From Massospora cicadina (lineage: Eukaryota > Entomophthoromycota > Entomophthoromycetes > Entomophthorales > Entomophthoraceae), in the NCBI GenBank assembly GCA_022478985.1, contig JAKSZP010008048.1:62001-126000 (forward strand): a stretch of DNA of 64,000 nucleotides, given 5' to 3'. Within the stretch, counting starts at the first letter, position 1. Each line of letters opens with the position of its first letter. Below are positions 1 to 11,339 of this stretch, in pieces. The notes beneath the pieces were generated by a model. That model was not told where the DNA came from, did not search any database, and worked only from the letters and a program-made list of their open reading frames with translations. A program made the position numbers and the translations under genes.

Positions 1-477
1 TTATATAAAATGAATTACTGTAGATGACAATCAGTAGTTTTAGCATATGTTGACTATAAAATCACCTAGTATTATTAAAATAAATTATTGTATATGGCAA
101 TCAGTAAAGTTAGCATAATTGACCTTTAAAATAAACTAGATATTAAATGAATAATCAGTATATTTGTCTATGAGATTTTATATATAATATATACACAATG
201 AGTTTTTTATAGAAAGATAGTGAGGGCAAAAAGGATATATAATATAGTTTTATTAATAAAATTGGAAAAGTTTTACTTTTAAAACGCACTTAATTTTTAG
301 AAAAAAGAACTGGGGTAAATTTTTTTGGGAAAAAAGAGCTCCTTTAAAAAAGCACTAAAAAGTATGAATTAATTGAGAAATTATGACTTCTCAATAAAAC
401 CTGTTAAATTGTTGGTGCCTTATTTTAACTGACTAATAATATGCGTTTGTTTTTACCTTTTTAAACTTTTAATTTTT
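1..477. other. AT-rich non-coding DNA
   Basis: No reading frame of note and no similarity to the elements elsewhere in the window. It contains the short degenerate tandem repeat annotated at 8-144; the rest is A/T homopolymer-rich sequence with nothing recognisable. Confidence 0.6.
8..144. repeat. degenerate tandem repeat, about 69 bp unit
   Basis: Two adjacent diverged units (about 8-75 and 77-144) share the order of short words AAT(G/A)AATTA(C/T)TGTA, CAATCAGTA, GTTAGCATA and ACTAG(A)TATT. A partial third unit (AATGAATAATCAGTA) follows. No coding potential. It could be a minisatellite remnant or part of an old LTR. Confidence 0.5.
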
Positions 478-770
478 AAATTTTTATTTGAGGTGGGCTG
501 ACCTGGGGACAATACCACACTGATGAAGGGAAGTGAAGAAATGTGAAAGGAGGATAAAACACGGAAAACCTCCATGAATGGTGTATGATAGGCCAGGAAC
601 TCCATGGACTGCCTTTTCTATTTGCTATCTAGGTTTGGGGCATTGATGCACATCACCAACACAGTCATCATTGTCCCCGCCCAAAGTTCATCTACTGGGA
701 TCAAACTTGAGGAAGCAGTGGTGGAGGGTCTATATTCAACCACTGGGGTATCCTCCCCATCTTATAATAG
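478..770 (-). mobile_element. LINE 3' end fragment (5'-truncated)
   Basis: At about 483-515 the + strand reads GAGGTGGGCTGACCTGGGGA, the complement of the 3'-untranslated tail found in the larger LINEs here (near 21530, 23465 and 60445, with the same sequence on the other strand near 20270 and 40165). The adjoining roughly 250 bases are GC-richer than their flanks but show no clear ORF2 motif. I read it as a 5'-truncated reverse-strand LINE insertion. The right limit is uncertain. Confidence 0.5.
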
Positions 771-994
771 GCATTTATAATATACAGACTCAGCACTGTA
801 TATTCTAAGTTGCTTATAGTTTACACTTGGACCCAATCCAGACATAAAATATAATCTATATGTGGGCAATATTCTGTAAGTCAGGTTGAAAGATGGCGCT
901 GACTTAAAGAGAGATTTAATGGTGAGGCATAATTTTGCAATTATTTCATAATTTTTAGTGCTTTTTTAAAAGGGTTCACTCTTTCCCAATTTTT
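771..994. other. AT-rich spacer
   Basis: Nothing recognisable between the LINE tail and repeat B. Confidence 0.5.
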
Positions 995-3021
995 TATCTT
1001 ATCTGATGATTCTTCTTATTTATGTTTTTTCTAAAAATAGCTTCTGATGATAAATTAGGCTATTAGTAATCAGGTGAGTTAACACCTGAGATAAAAAAAG
1101 TGATATTTTAGCACAAGCAATTCTAACTTAAGTAAGTTGTAAGATTCTTGTATCATGCTATTTAGCTATATAGGGTCTTAAACCCTTTTAGGATAAAAAA
1201 GTGCATTAACACAAGGGCTTCAACTCTAATTGAGATTAATGAATAAACAGACCTTTGATAAGGGACAGGTAACTGTTGTCTCTCTTTGTGTGTCCCACCC
1301 AACCCCTCAATCAATTCCAAAATTAAATGACTATTGTTACTAAATCTCCAGAGCATTATGTGCATATTAGATATCCTTGTTTAGATTTAAGATGTTTAAT
1401 TAAATCCATTGATACAGATATAACTTATCATTGAATAGGCTGCTCAACCAGGAGTCTTTTTTTGAAAAATTTTGATAACAGAGACAATCCTGGTAACAAA
1501 TACTTATAATCATTTTGAAAACAAGCAAAAAGCTGAATATAACGTGTCTGGACCCCACCATGCCAAGGAAAGACCTGGATTTCATCATGGTTATGCAAGA
1601 GCCCAAATGTCATTTAGAGTCAACAGGGAATCACCTTCAGGAAAGGCATATAAATGAGCCACTAGAGTAAAGACATGAGAAGTGCCGACCAAACAATATG
1701 ATACATTGCCCGTTAGGTTTGCTTAATGTAAAATTTTTTGATAATCTAAAATAAAACAGAAATGGTCAACACTAACTAAAAACCTACTTTATGCAGGCTG
1801 TTTAGTAACATAAACTATAGAATGGGGTGAGTTCTTAAACAAATTCAAATTTAAGGAGTTGGGCTATACAACTGAAATTCTTTTGACGTAATAAATTTGA
1901 CTTCAGGCTATAAGCATCCAATTTAGAATTTAATGTGTCCAATTCTGCCTCACATTCATGGAATTTTTTAACAAACTTGAGCTCGTTGTATGCCATTTTA
2001 GTTTGAACTTTTTAGTTTGAACTTCTTTTAGTAACTTAATGTCACCTGGGACTGTAATAGATATCAAACTATTACAGAAAAAGAAGCTATAGGTTTAATC
2101 ATTTGTTAGAGGAGAATTGTCTTAATGTCACTTAATTGAACCAAATTCTAAGCTTTAACATATGAGTTGGATCTTCAGAACATGATGCTTTGAAGACTTA
2201 TTGATAATGGTGGGTTCTATTTGGGAGTGGGTTGTCAGTTAGGTAGTAAAAATAAGGAGGGACAGCCGCAACTTAACTCTCATCCAGAGTATGCCCTAGA
2301 TCAAAAATTTGAAAAAGTGGCAAAGATTATGGGCTGGTGCTCTTCTTTGTTCTCAAGTGGTGCAAGGCCCTAAAATTTCTTGATAGCTAGATCCTGAGAC
2401 CTCACATCACTCTTTCCTTGATAAGGGGGTCCACACCCCACTCAGGGCCTTTTCCAGTGCATAGTTCTTGTGCAGGGTTGCAGGTTTGATGATGATGGTG
2501 GCAGTCTTGGTTGGATGTAGCGATGGGACATTTGAAGGTTCTTAGTGAAACTTTGCAATTAACCCACAACAGTTGATACAATCCTTGAATCTCCTAGCAG
2601 TTATTATAGGCTGGGTATCCATTCCATACACCAGGTAGTGCAATACAGATTTGATCATAAATGCATCTAAGATCCTTATAAGTTGAGATTTAAGTGCTCT
2701 TTCTATTAAAATGGCTCACTTCCATCAGTTTCTTGCTTTTAAACAGGAAAAAGAGGAAGCATGGAAGGAGGCATAAACTTCCCTAAAGGGCACTTCCAGG
2801 TGAAATGTTTTGCAAACGGCTAGTTTAAGGAAGACTAGGCTTACATTCTGGATGCATCAGCACCCAGAGGAGTGCCAAGAATTTCAGGGGAATACCAGTT
2901 CTAGTGAATTTAAGGAGTGACTTTAATTTTAAGTGAGATAAATGAAATTAGAGATTTGCCATAACTCCCTAAGGCAAACCATTTGACTGCAATGGGAGAA
3001 CCCAGGTCTTGCCGGGGCAAC
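995..3021. repeat. repeat B, copy 1 (truncated by gypsy A)
   Basis: This stretch is a diverged direct copy of about 30350-32360: the same words appear in the same order through about 2 kb (for example around 1060/30420, 1180/30530, 1560/30905, 2170/31500 and 2840/32180). The match stops abruptly near 3013-3021, where the 5' LTR of gypsy A begins. Near the right end, about 2680-2960, a reverse-strand frame parallels one in copy 2 (shared residues WVLMHPE-KPS-P). I do not recognise the family: it is neither the LINE nor the gypsy type seen elsewhere in the window. Confidence 0.75.
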
Positions 3022-3023
3022 CT

Positions 3024-4465
3024 TGCAGATATCAGGATATTAAACATGATGGGAAGAATACCAACTATTTAAATCTCATGACAGAATTGACACCTATACC
3101 CAAGAAGGGGCAAAAGGAGTTACCTCATATACTACTCAGAAAATTGTTAGCTGGTATGGCTCAAATTGACCTTAAGAAAATATCATTATACCAAATTGAG
3201 CCTTAAATACCAACAAGATGAAATACTGCTTAAATTGAAGTAAAAGATCATCAAAATGTCAGGTGACCATTACTCAAGATGGCACCTAAGAAATTAAATT
3301 AAGATGAACCTTCAGAAAAGGTAAGAATCAATGATCTAACCAACAATAAACCTAAGTGCTTCCAAGTCTCATCTGACTTAGTACGTTCAACTTTCAATTT
3401 TGGACTATCAAAAAATTTATACAAAGACATTTTGCTGTCTGGAATGCATCGCCTGACCAAGAGCCTCCCTTTCATCTTTTACCCTCAATTATTTTTAAAG
3501 AACCTTTTCCCTTTGGGGTTTATATTGTTATATATGAAATATGTAACTCTCTAATATACTATAATAAAGTTATGTGGTTAATTCTATATCTCATTTTGGT
3601 ACTTGAAATCAATATGTCTATTTCATTGTACTTACCATAGGATGGATATTATAGTTAATGGTGCTTAATTGGCGACTTGTCGCTCTGTAGACTAAATACT
3701 ATATCTTTTGTGTAAATTAGAAGGCTTCAAGTATTGTTTGTCAGGCTCCATGTAACGTGAAGGTTTGTGCCAATATGCAACGAGGGAGTTGGGAAGTACA
3801 ATCCATGTCACTGACCACTTGACTGACAATCCAGAAGTGAATCATCCCCAGACCTTACACCAATACCAGAGTTTGCAACGTGTTCATGGAACATGGTTCC
3901 AGAAAATCTGCATGCAAGCAGCAGCATCTGACTTCATGAAAAGCCATGAATAAAGCCAACGCTTGGCCTAGCTTGCTGGTCAAGCTCAACGTTTATGGAT
4001 GATTTGAATAAATTTTTTAAATAAATTTTAAAGTTGCTTTCTGGAAATCAATAATTTTGATATTTTTATCGTGACTTTTCTGAGAAAAAAACTGTATTTT
4101 AAGTTACTGTTTCCTCATTTTAAAGCATTTGCAAAAATTTAAAAATTAAAGTACTAATCTAGGCTTTTAAGTGACGTCCAAATCATTGCTCATGTAAGCC
4201 TGTCATCCCAAATTACCAAAGTTTGGAGGATTTATGATACCGGTCATTTGATATGCCAGATCAACCCTCATTCTCTAATCCCCTAGCTCTTACCTACAAT
4301 CTCATCTCAAATTGTCCTTTCAACTTCCTAACCCTTTGAACTTGGCCTCCAGATTAACAGTTGATCCAAAATTTCATTAATGATGTTAATATGTGGATTA
4401 GGCTGGACCCAGTTCATTACACTTCTTGGTCATAGCACCATCAAGCTAAAAACTGAAGCCCTATA
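3024..4465 (+). repeat. 5' LTR of element A, split by an insertion
   Basis: The first about 730 bases match the 3' LTR (10420-11170), starting T-G-C-A-G-A-T-A-T and passing through the shared CATGATGGGAAGAATA word near 3045. The match breaks near 3755 and resumes near 4423 with TTGGTCATAGCACCAT, ending CTATA before the primer-binding sequence. The LTR is thus about 690 bases longer than its partner. The open frame at 3009-3206 lies wholly inside the LTR, so it is not taken as a gene. Confidence 0.7.
3755..4422. other. unidentified ~670 bp insertion in the 5' LTR of A
   Basis: This block is absent at the same place in the 3' LTR of A (near 11130) and in both LTRs of E. It starts after GTTTGTCAGGCT and ends before TCTTGGTCATAG. 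It contains an open frame of 62 codons (3765-3953) with no family resemblance, then AT-rich sequence. I see no terminal inverted repeat, target duplication or coding motif, so its nature is unknown. Confidence 0.5.
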
Positions 4466-4468
4466 GGC

Positions 4469-4486
4469 TGATGCTCACTACAGGGG
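4469..4486 (+). other. putative primer-binding site of element A
   Basis: TGATGCTCACTACAGGGG lies three bases after the LTR end. The same sequence (consensus TGGYGCTCRCTACAGG) follows the 5' LTR of C (46238), D (complement, 45049-45068) and E (complement, 59084-59100). A conserved block at this exact place is expected for the site where a tRNA 3' end primes minus-strand DNA. The tRNA is not identified. Confidence 0.6.
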
Positions 4487-4499
4487 TTCAGCTAATGCT

Positions 4500-6560
4500 T
4501 AACAATACCCGCACCTAATTGATTGCACCATGGAAGAAAAACTTTTTGATAGTGTCACATGCTGGGTGCACAATGGAAAAGGTGAAGACGATGACTAAAT
4601 GGGAATTTCGTCCATCATCACATTTAAAGAAAATCAAGTAAATCCTATGGGGATTCATGAATCTCATCTTTTAACATGGCTTTCTAATGTAGGAAATTGA
4701 GACTTACGTCATATAGTACTAACACAGGAGAAAGAGTCAGCTACAAAAGGTCATCCGCTATGAACAGACTCTCATGAGCCTAAATAATCCATTGCTCTAC
4801 AGAGAGCTATAAATCTAGTGTGAATCTATATTTCTATGTCCTCTAATTCATAAATCCCCTAATATATCATATCATGCATTTACTAGGAGTCCATAGAAAG
4901 GATCTCCGCTATCATATCAAAACTCAAGGGCCTTACTAAAGGCCTACCAACAGGTGTATAATTAAGCATCACAAAGTATATAGGATGTTCACTGCTTGAT
5001 AAAACAAACTATTCTCTACATCATGCAGTCCCATATTAAAATGGGGATTATTGGTTCTAATGTTATCAAGTATGTATGGAAGCTATGAAGCTTCTCTGAA
5101 ATGACATCTTAAGTCTAAAAAAATACAAAAAGTACTTAGTGCCTTGTCAAAGAGCTTCAAAGTAAGGATATTGAAGCCCATGGAAAATGGAAGCTCAAGC
5201 TTCTACTTGCCGCCATCAGGAGTAAGAAAAGATCAGCCTCCTCAAGGCCTGGCTAGAGAAAGCCCTACAAAAAATTGATGAGATGGAGGTCATCAAACCT
5301 CTTGAGACTACATCAGTATTTCAAAGTATCATCTCCTGGGTGGCCCAAGTTGAACAGGATATGACATCTGTGCACCTCAGGCATCTGGTCTTTCCATTAC
5401 TAAGTGACTCAAAAAATTGGAGAGTGACATGAGAGGCTAATCAAACTGTTGAAAAGACATTAATCAAGTCTACCATCAAAACAATGAAGCTGAGCAACGC
5501 TGGAACACTCATAAAGAAGAGCTGAAAGCAAAGACCAACAAACCTCCTCATAGCACTGAATGCAAAGAGATGAAGAAGGACTTGAATTGGCGCATTGGAG
5601 TATTAGATGATGAGAACAAGTTTTTGCAAACTTACAGCTCATCCGCTCACCAACAAATTTATGACATTCACGTTAAGAACTTGGAGAATGATAAAGTCAT
5701 TCTTGAAAGAAGAATCAATCTGCTGGATGTTATGCCAAGACTTACACTGGAGAAAATGGAGCAAGATCTTAATCCTTTACAGGATAACTACATCAACTGA
5801 CGCATCAAGTTGAACAGAGCGTCACACATATCAGCATTTACCAAATTGGAAGCACTTGGAGTACACGTCATTACAGGATTGGAGGCCACTACCTTTAAGC
5901 CTACATTCAAGGACTTGTTTACACCTGGAGAAGGGATTATTGGATCTTTTCTCTACTTCTATGAAACCACAACGGAAGGTGTGACTAATTAAAAGGGTAT
6001 AAATATCTAATCTTGTTTAAGATGTATGTCTCAAGAGGTTATATTACCTCATATGGACTACCTGCACACTTGGAGAGAAGTAATAGAAGCGCTTATAAAA
6101 TAATTTATGTCCAAGCAAAGCCTAAGTATGAAGATAAGCTAAAGAGATAATTGCGCTAACCTGAAATGAAACCCTTACCAAAATTTACAATCGCTTTTAA
6201 ATTTAAGCATAAATGCCGTTGACCTCAAAAATACTTATATTGGATGATGCCGTAGATGCTGTTGTCTCTGGTTTACATAGTAACCTTGACCTACCCATGC
6301 ACATCATATCTGTCAAATGAATCTTCAATTCCATTTTAGATAATAAAGAAGCCCTACTAAATATAGTTAAAATACACAAGCCAGAGACCTCTTGAAAGGC
6401 CTCCATGAAAACTAGAGTTATACCATGGAGGAAGCAAAACCTAAAAAGGAGGAGAAGCCAAGATGAAACTACTGTAAGAAGAACAACCATACTGAGGATA
6501 TGTGTTTTAAGAACATGCCCTTTCCAAGCAGGGAAAAGCAAGGTTATCTTTTTTTCAGGT
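4500..6560 (+). pseudogene. gag relic of element A
   Basis: Broken structural-protein region. Open stretches at 5570-5800 (charged, coiled-coil-like, rich in L/E/K/N) and 5810-5992 carry the word F-K-D-L-F-T-P followed by S-F-L, also seen in the gag of element C (near 47590) and, mutated, in E (near 57640). Near 6460-6515 a CCHC zinc knuckle of the form x-N-Y-C-x4-H-x4-C is visible, with its first Cys codon now TGA. The relic would correspond to a nucleocapsid precursor in the virus-like particle. Multiple stops and shifts; no functional product is expected. Confidence 0.65.
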
Positions 6561-6939
6561 ACCTCTAAAGCTTAAAAACCCAAAGTACCTAAAAGTGAAA
6601 CATTGCCAATCACTCATCTTGCATTAATTGATAATGAATCTGGTGATAACTCTAAAGGGGTTATGAGAACACAGGCTATTATATATTAGATTCACCCGCT
6701 GATCTCACCATTCTGGACTGCTTAAATGCTGAAAAATCAATGACGCCCAGGTCCTATAGGCACTTACCTCAGTCAGGTTATAAAGTGCTCTATAATGATT
6801 GATATGGCCAGCGATGTTGATCAATACCTTGATCTGTTGATACAACCCATCTTAAGCATTCAAAGTCTACTGGAGATCAAGAAAGACAATCCCAAGACTG
6901 CCCAAAAGCTCAATGCAACATTCCACATTAATTAGGTGT

Positions 6940-7170
6940 TAGTCCTCATACTAAAGTTTGGAGGAAACATTACTAAAGCAGAAGTGGAAATTCAGAAGGC
7001 CCAATTTTAGGGCTATCTTATATATGGGATCACCTATTAATGTTGTCTCATCCCATCTCATCAAGAAGATTAAGCTCGCCTCTGACCTCAAACGCACTCA
7101 AGAATATAGCACCACCATTTATGAACAAAACAAGGTGATTTTTGAATATTCTTCTCTGCCAATCTGAGTT
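6940..7170 (+). pseudogene. aspartic protease relic of element A
   Basis: The open frame 6958-7167 contains I-L-Y-M-G-S-P-I-N-V-V-S-S-H-L-I-K-K, the pattern around the catalytic D-T-G of retrotransposon proteases (D has I-D-T-G-S-P-V-N-F-I-S-S). Here D-T-G has become Y-M-G, so the catalytic Asp is lost. E reads D-M-G at the same site. A Thr-to-Met change shared by A and E fits ACG to ATG, a CpG transition, either inherited or recurrent. Inactive. Confidence 0.65.
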
Positions 7171-7578
7171 GGTAAGTTAGTTTTCTCGGCTCCCACAGTT
7201 ACCTAGACAACAGAAATATGAGTATTTAATGGCACACAGTTTATGATCAAATACAAAGGTTTTATCAAATTGAAAGATGTTAATTGTAATTTCTCAACTA
7301 TAAGTTCCCTTTTTACTGGATAATATAGACTCTAGAAAGAAAGAGTATTCCTGTCTGGTTGTTTGCCCTGTTTTCACTTTATCTTTGTGATAACCTACCT
7401 CTGGAATAAACACAAAAAAGCTACTTAACTCAATAGATGCAGCAGAGGGCATACCAGTTTATGCCATTGAGGAGGTAAAAACAAAATCAGGATAACAAAG
7501 ATGCTTTTCACAAACATAATCCTGAGTATACCCTAAACTGCTTGCTACACATTATTAGTGTCCATGGAGTAGATAGGA

Positions 7579-9180
7579 TTGAATCAAGAGTTTTTTCCAG
7601 GGGTCCTCAATCCATCTTATCAGATGCTTATTGAGCTACTACTTGAAAATATAACTAACAAAGATATCCTTTTTAAGAATCATCAAAATATGAAATTTAT
7701 GAATTATTTACTATTTCTGAAATCAACAATGTATATTTCATTGGTACTAGCCTTGCTTTTTGCTCTTCTGACAGTTTGTTTACCTATCCCTCAAGTTCAA
7801 ATATCTGATAAGTTAAATCAGGAGAAACTCGAGAAAGTGCACCATTTACTTAAAGCCCATTAGGATGTTTCTCCACATCAGATGTTGGCTATGGTCACAT
7901 GAAAGACTGGACACATAGTATTAACGTTGGAGATTCAACCCTTATTAAATTGAAGCCTTATAGTAAGTCAAAAGTAGAGGAGCAATACATAGAGACCAAG
8001 CTCAAGCAGTTATTGCATGCCAGCTTACTTGTTCTCTCCCAGAGTTCATGATCATCCCAACTGCTACTCATAAAGAAGGAAAATGGTGGTCACAGAATTG
8101 GGATGGATTACAGGAAGCTATATAGCATCACCAAGAAGGACAGCTATCTGATTCCAAGGATTGACAATGCCCGGAAAGACTCTCCAGCTCAAAGTCCTTC
8201 TCCACTATAGACTTTGCCAGCGGTTATTGGAAGATGGATCCTTCACATCAAGACCAATAAATTATGCGTTGATATGCATGGAAGGATTATTAAACCTACA
8301 CAGCTCCCTCAGGGATTATGCAATTCTCTCACCTTTTTCAAACAGGCAATGTATCACATCATATAAGATCCTATACTCAGATGTGTGATAGTTTACCTAA
8401 ATGACACAACGGTGTTTTCCAAGACCTTTACTGGCCATCTAGAGCACCTCAAGTCAGTGTTCCAATGACTGAGAGATATTTATATCAAACTAAGACCTGC
8501 AAAGTGTACCTTTTTCCAAAAGTATTTGGAATTTTTTGGGCGTGCCATTTTGTAAGAAGAAATCATACCATTGTATGAAAAGTTTGAAGCAATCACAAAT
8601 ATTCCTAAACTGAAGAGACGTTTAGACATAAATGTATTCTTAGGATGATGGGATTACCATCAGTTTATCCCCTAATTTTGCTCAACTCGTCAAACCTCTT
8701 GTCCAACTGCTTGCCAAAATACCCCTTTAATATGGGGATTTGAGAAACGAACTGTATTTGAGTCAGTGAAGAGTTTGTTGAAGAGATGACCAATTTTGTG
8801 GCATAGACTATGAGAAGTCATTCTTTCTGTTTACCACACATCTACCTTTTTCTTAAGCGCCATCCTCTATCAACTGGATGAGGATGGCATTGACCACATG
8901 GTGTTCTACTATAGCAAAACGCTTACCAAAGCTGAGAAAAATTATAAATTCAGAAAAATTGTGTTTAGGTGTTCTCCTGGCTGGGAAAATTTTGGCCCTT
9001 CTTTTACAGTATGAACTTTAAAGTTATGACAGACCATAATTCTCTAAAGTGGCTGCAAAACATGAAATATCTGATAGGAAGACAAGCCCGTTAAGCTCTC
9101 AAGCTTCAGCACAGTGGCATAAATATTGTCCACCAAGATGCAACAAAACACATAAATGTAGATGGACTGACTTAACTGCT
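7579..9180 (+). pseudogene. reverse transcriptase and RNase H relic of element A
   Basis: After a linker open from 7579 to 7863 (parallel to 55816-56019 in E), RT blocks follow in shifting frames: K-K-E-N-G-G-H-R-I-G-M-D-Y-R-K-L near 8080, L-P-Q-G-L-C-N near 8310, and V-I-V-Y-L-N-D at about 8388-8405. The catalytic YLDD is therefore YLND. The connection domain and RNase H follow, with D-H-M-V-F-Y-Y-S-K-T-L near 8890-8935. Homologous to 54500-55620 in E. Stops and frameshifts throughout. Confidence 0.75.
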
Positions 9181-9359
9181 TACTATATTTAGACAATAGC
9201 AAAGCTGAACTATTACATGACCTACACATGAAGCCAGAAATATTGGAGAACAAAGATGAACGTTCAGAAGATGTTAAATGACACATAAAATAAAAAGGTT
9301 TTTTGATAAATTACTTTATAAAAAAAGTTGGAATCGACTGTCTAGCTTAATTGTGACCT

Positions 9360-10390
9360 TGAGAATGAAACCAGTTATAATGGAAGCCCAAAATACCTTA
9401 GAGCATGTAAGAGCCAGGGAAGCTTACTAATGGATCAAGGAAAGCTGCTATTGGGAAGGAATAATGGACTCTTTAGTGGAAGTCTTGGACGCTTGCATAA
9501 CTTGTAAAAAGCAGATTCCGCATAATGCCAAGTACAAGTATCAGCTCATGGTTACCTCAGCAGCCGTTTCACACCATCAGTTTAGAATCATAGGTCCATG
9601 TCCTGAATTCACAGGAGGGAATCAATACATCCTTGTAGTAATTAATCATTTAATGAAGTGGTTCAAAGCAATTGCCATTCCTGCGCAGGCTGTTAAAGCT
9701 ACTGCTAACTTCTTACATCAAAACATATTTAATAAGCACAGTTGCCCACAGGTACTGCTATTTGATAACGCAAAAATTTTACAACAAGAGTTATGAGGTT
9801 TTAGCCACGAGCATGAGAACTCTACAGTTATTTTAGCTCTCTTAAACCCATAAACTATTAAGGATGGAGAAAGAGCAAATGGAATGTTAGATTAAATATT
9901 ATGTAAGATGTCCACTACCAACCCATTACACTGGGATAAATATCCTCCAATTGTGTTAATGGCTTACAGGATTAGTTTCCATAAAGTTATCTAATTGTCT
10001 CTCTTCAAGGCTTAAAATAAAAGAGAACCTAGAATACTGTTTTTATTAGCTTGTGAAGTTACCAGTAATATTACTGAAAAGCTTGACAAAGCGCTTAGAA
10101 GATCAGCCCAGAATTATACAACTTCAATCAGAGGCAATGACCAATCTAGCTAAGATTTTTACCAGAGAAGTCAAGCAGCAAATTCAACTTGCCAACCTAT
10201 TAATGTCTTCATGAGTTCAGACTTAGTCCTGTACTATCATAAATGTATAGCACCCTGAGGATGAAAAATAGATTCCATTTGAAGTAGGCCATATGCTATC
10301 ACTTAAAAGTGCGGAGATGAGTACTTGATCAAGTCCTTAGACTCTGGAGTAACAATCAACTATGTACATAGCTGATTCTTGTGTCATTAT
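9360..10390 (+). pseudogene. integrase relic of element A
   Basis: The open frame 9464-9796 carries the second half of the zinc-binding domain (A-C-I-T-C-K-K-Q) and the start of the DDE core, V-V-I-N-H-L-M-K-W-F-K-A. The first catalytic Asp (normally V-D-H-L-T-K-W) is Asn, from AAT at 9644-9646. The core continues in broken frames to about 9990. The tail to 10390 matches the split tail of E at 45542-45763 and 34488-34535, which is how the E insertions were placed. Confidence 0.7.
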
Positions 10391-10419
10391 ATAATTGAAA
10401 ATATTCTTTAAGATGGTGA

Positions 10420-11170
10420 TGTTAGATATATTGATATCATACATGATGGGAAGAATATTGACCTTTTTACTCCCACAATTGATTTGACGCCTAGACCTAA
10501 GAAGTGATTTAATGGAGTTTATTTATAAATCACCCAGAAAAATTGCTAGTTGGTACATCTCAAATTTAACCTAGGAAAAATCCATTAGACCAAGTTGAGC
10601 CTACGATACCTTGAAATAAAATTCTGCCTAATAAAAATGAAGGATCATCAGAATGTCATGCGACTAATACTCAAGGTGGCACTTGAGGCAGCAAATTAAG
10701 ATGAACTCTAAAAGGTAAAAATCCATAATCTGCCTGATGATAATAAAAGTGATACCAAGTATCATCTGACTTGGTGCATTTAACTTGAAATTTTGCCCTA
10801 TCAAAAAAATTATATAAAGGCATTATACCACCTGGAATGCATCTGACCAAGATCATTCCTTCCAGATTTCTCCCTCTATTATTTATAAAGAAAACTTCCT
10901 TTTTTGGTTTTATTGTATATTAAGAAATATAGAAACCACATTTTATACTATTTTAAGTTATGCTGTTCTTTCTATATCTTGTTTTGGTACTTAATTAAAT
11001 AAGTTCAACTTACCATGCTAACCATATGATGGATATTCTAGCTGACTGGACATAAGCAGTGACTTTGCACCCTTGAAAATTGTACTTGTCATCTAATATA
11101 GTCAGGTTTAAGTATTGACTGTTGGGTTTTTTGGATATAGCACCATTGAGCTTAAAAACAGAAGCCTACA
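10420..11170 (+). repeat. 3' LTR of element A
   Basis: About 751 bp, running from TGTTAGATAT to GAAGCCTACA (TG...CA ends). Preceded by a decayed purine stretch (AAGATGGTGA). It matches the 5' LTR and both LTRs of E (59103-59850 and 33703-34487, reverse). TATA-like TATATAAAGG near 10812 is a plausible promoter box. This copy gives the uninterrupted LTR length. Confidence 0.75.
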
Positions 11171-11339
11171 ACTATCCTTAGTCACTTATTTGAGTGATTC
11201 AGATGGGTTTAAGATGAGTGAAATTGTTCCATAACTAGAAGCTAGTTGTCAGGGGGCTAGAGCAGTCAGCCCTTAAACTACCAACTAAGGAAGTTGTACA
11301 GATCCTGAGCAACATTATTATCAAGAATTGTTAAATAAA

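Larger units (their letters stand above)
3024..11170 (+). mobile_element. Ty3/gypsy element A, decayed, with both LTRs
   Basis: A complete but heavily mutated LTR retrotransposon: 5' LTR, primer-binding sequence, gag, protease, RT, RNase H, integrase, 3' LTR. It is the sister copy of element E (33703-59850, reverse strand), which it matches from LTR to LTR. Without the foreign block in its 5' LTR it is about 7.46 kb, as is E once its nested insertions are removed. No convincing target-site duplication is visible (AACCT left, ACTAT right). Stops and frameshifts in every domain make it inactive. Confidence 0.85.

Noticed and set aside
3009..3206. 65-codon frame as a gene or pol tail
   Set aside because: It lies inside the LTR: the same sequence occurs in all four LTRs of A and E, including upstream of the E primer-binding site, so it is LTR sequence.
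7579..7863. Open frame with a hydrophobic stretch that could pass for a membrane protein
   Set aside because: It aligns in position with the protease-RT linker of element E (55816-56019) and is followed directly by RT blocks; the hydrophobic run is probably mutational drift.
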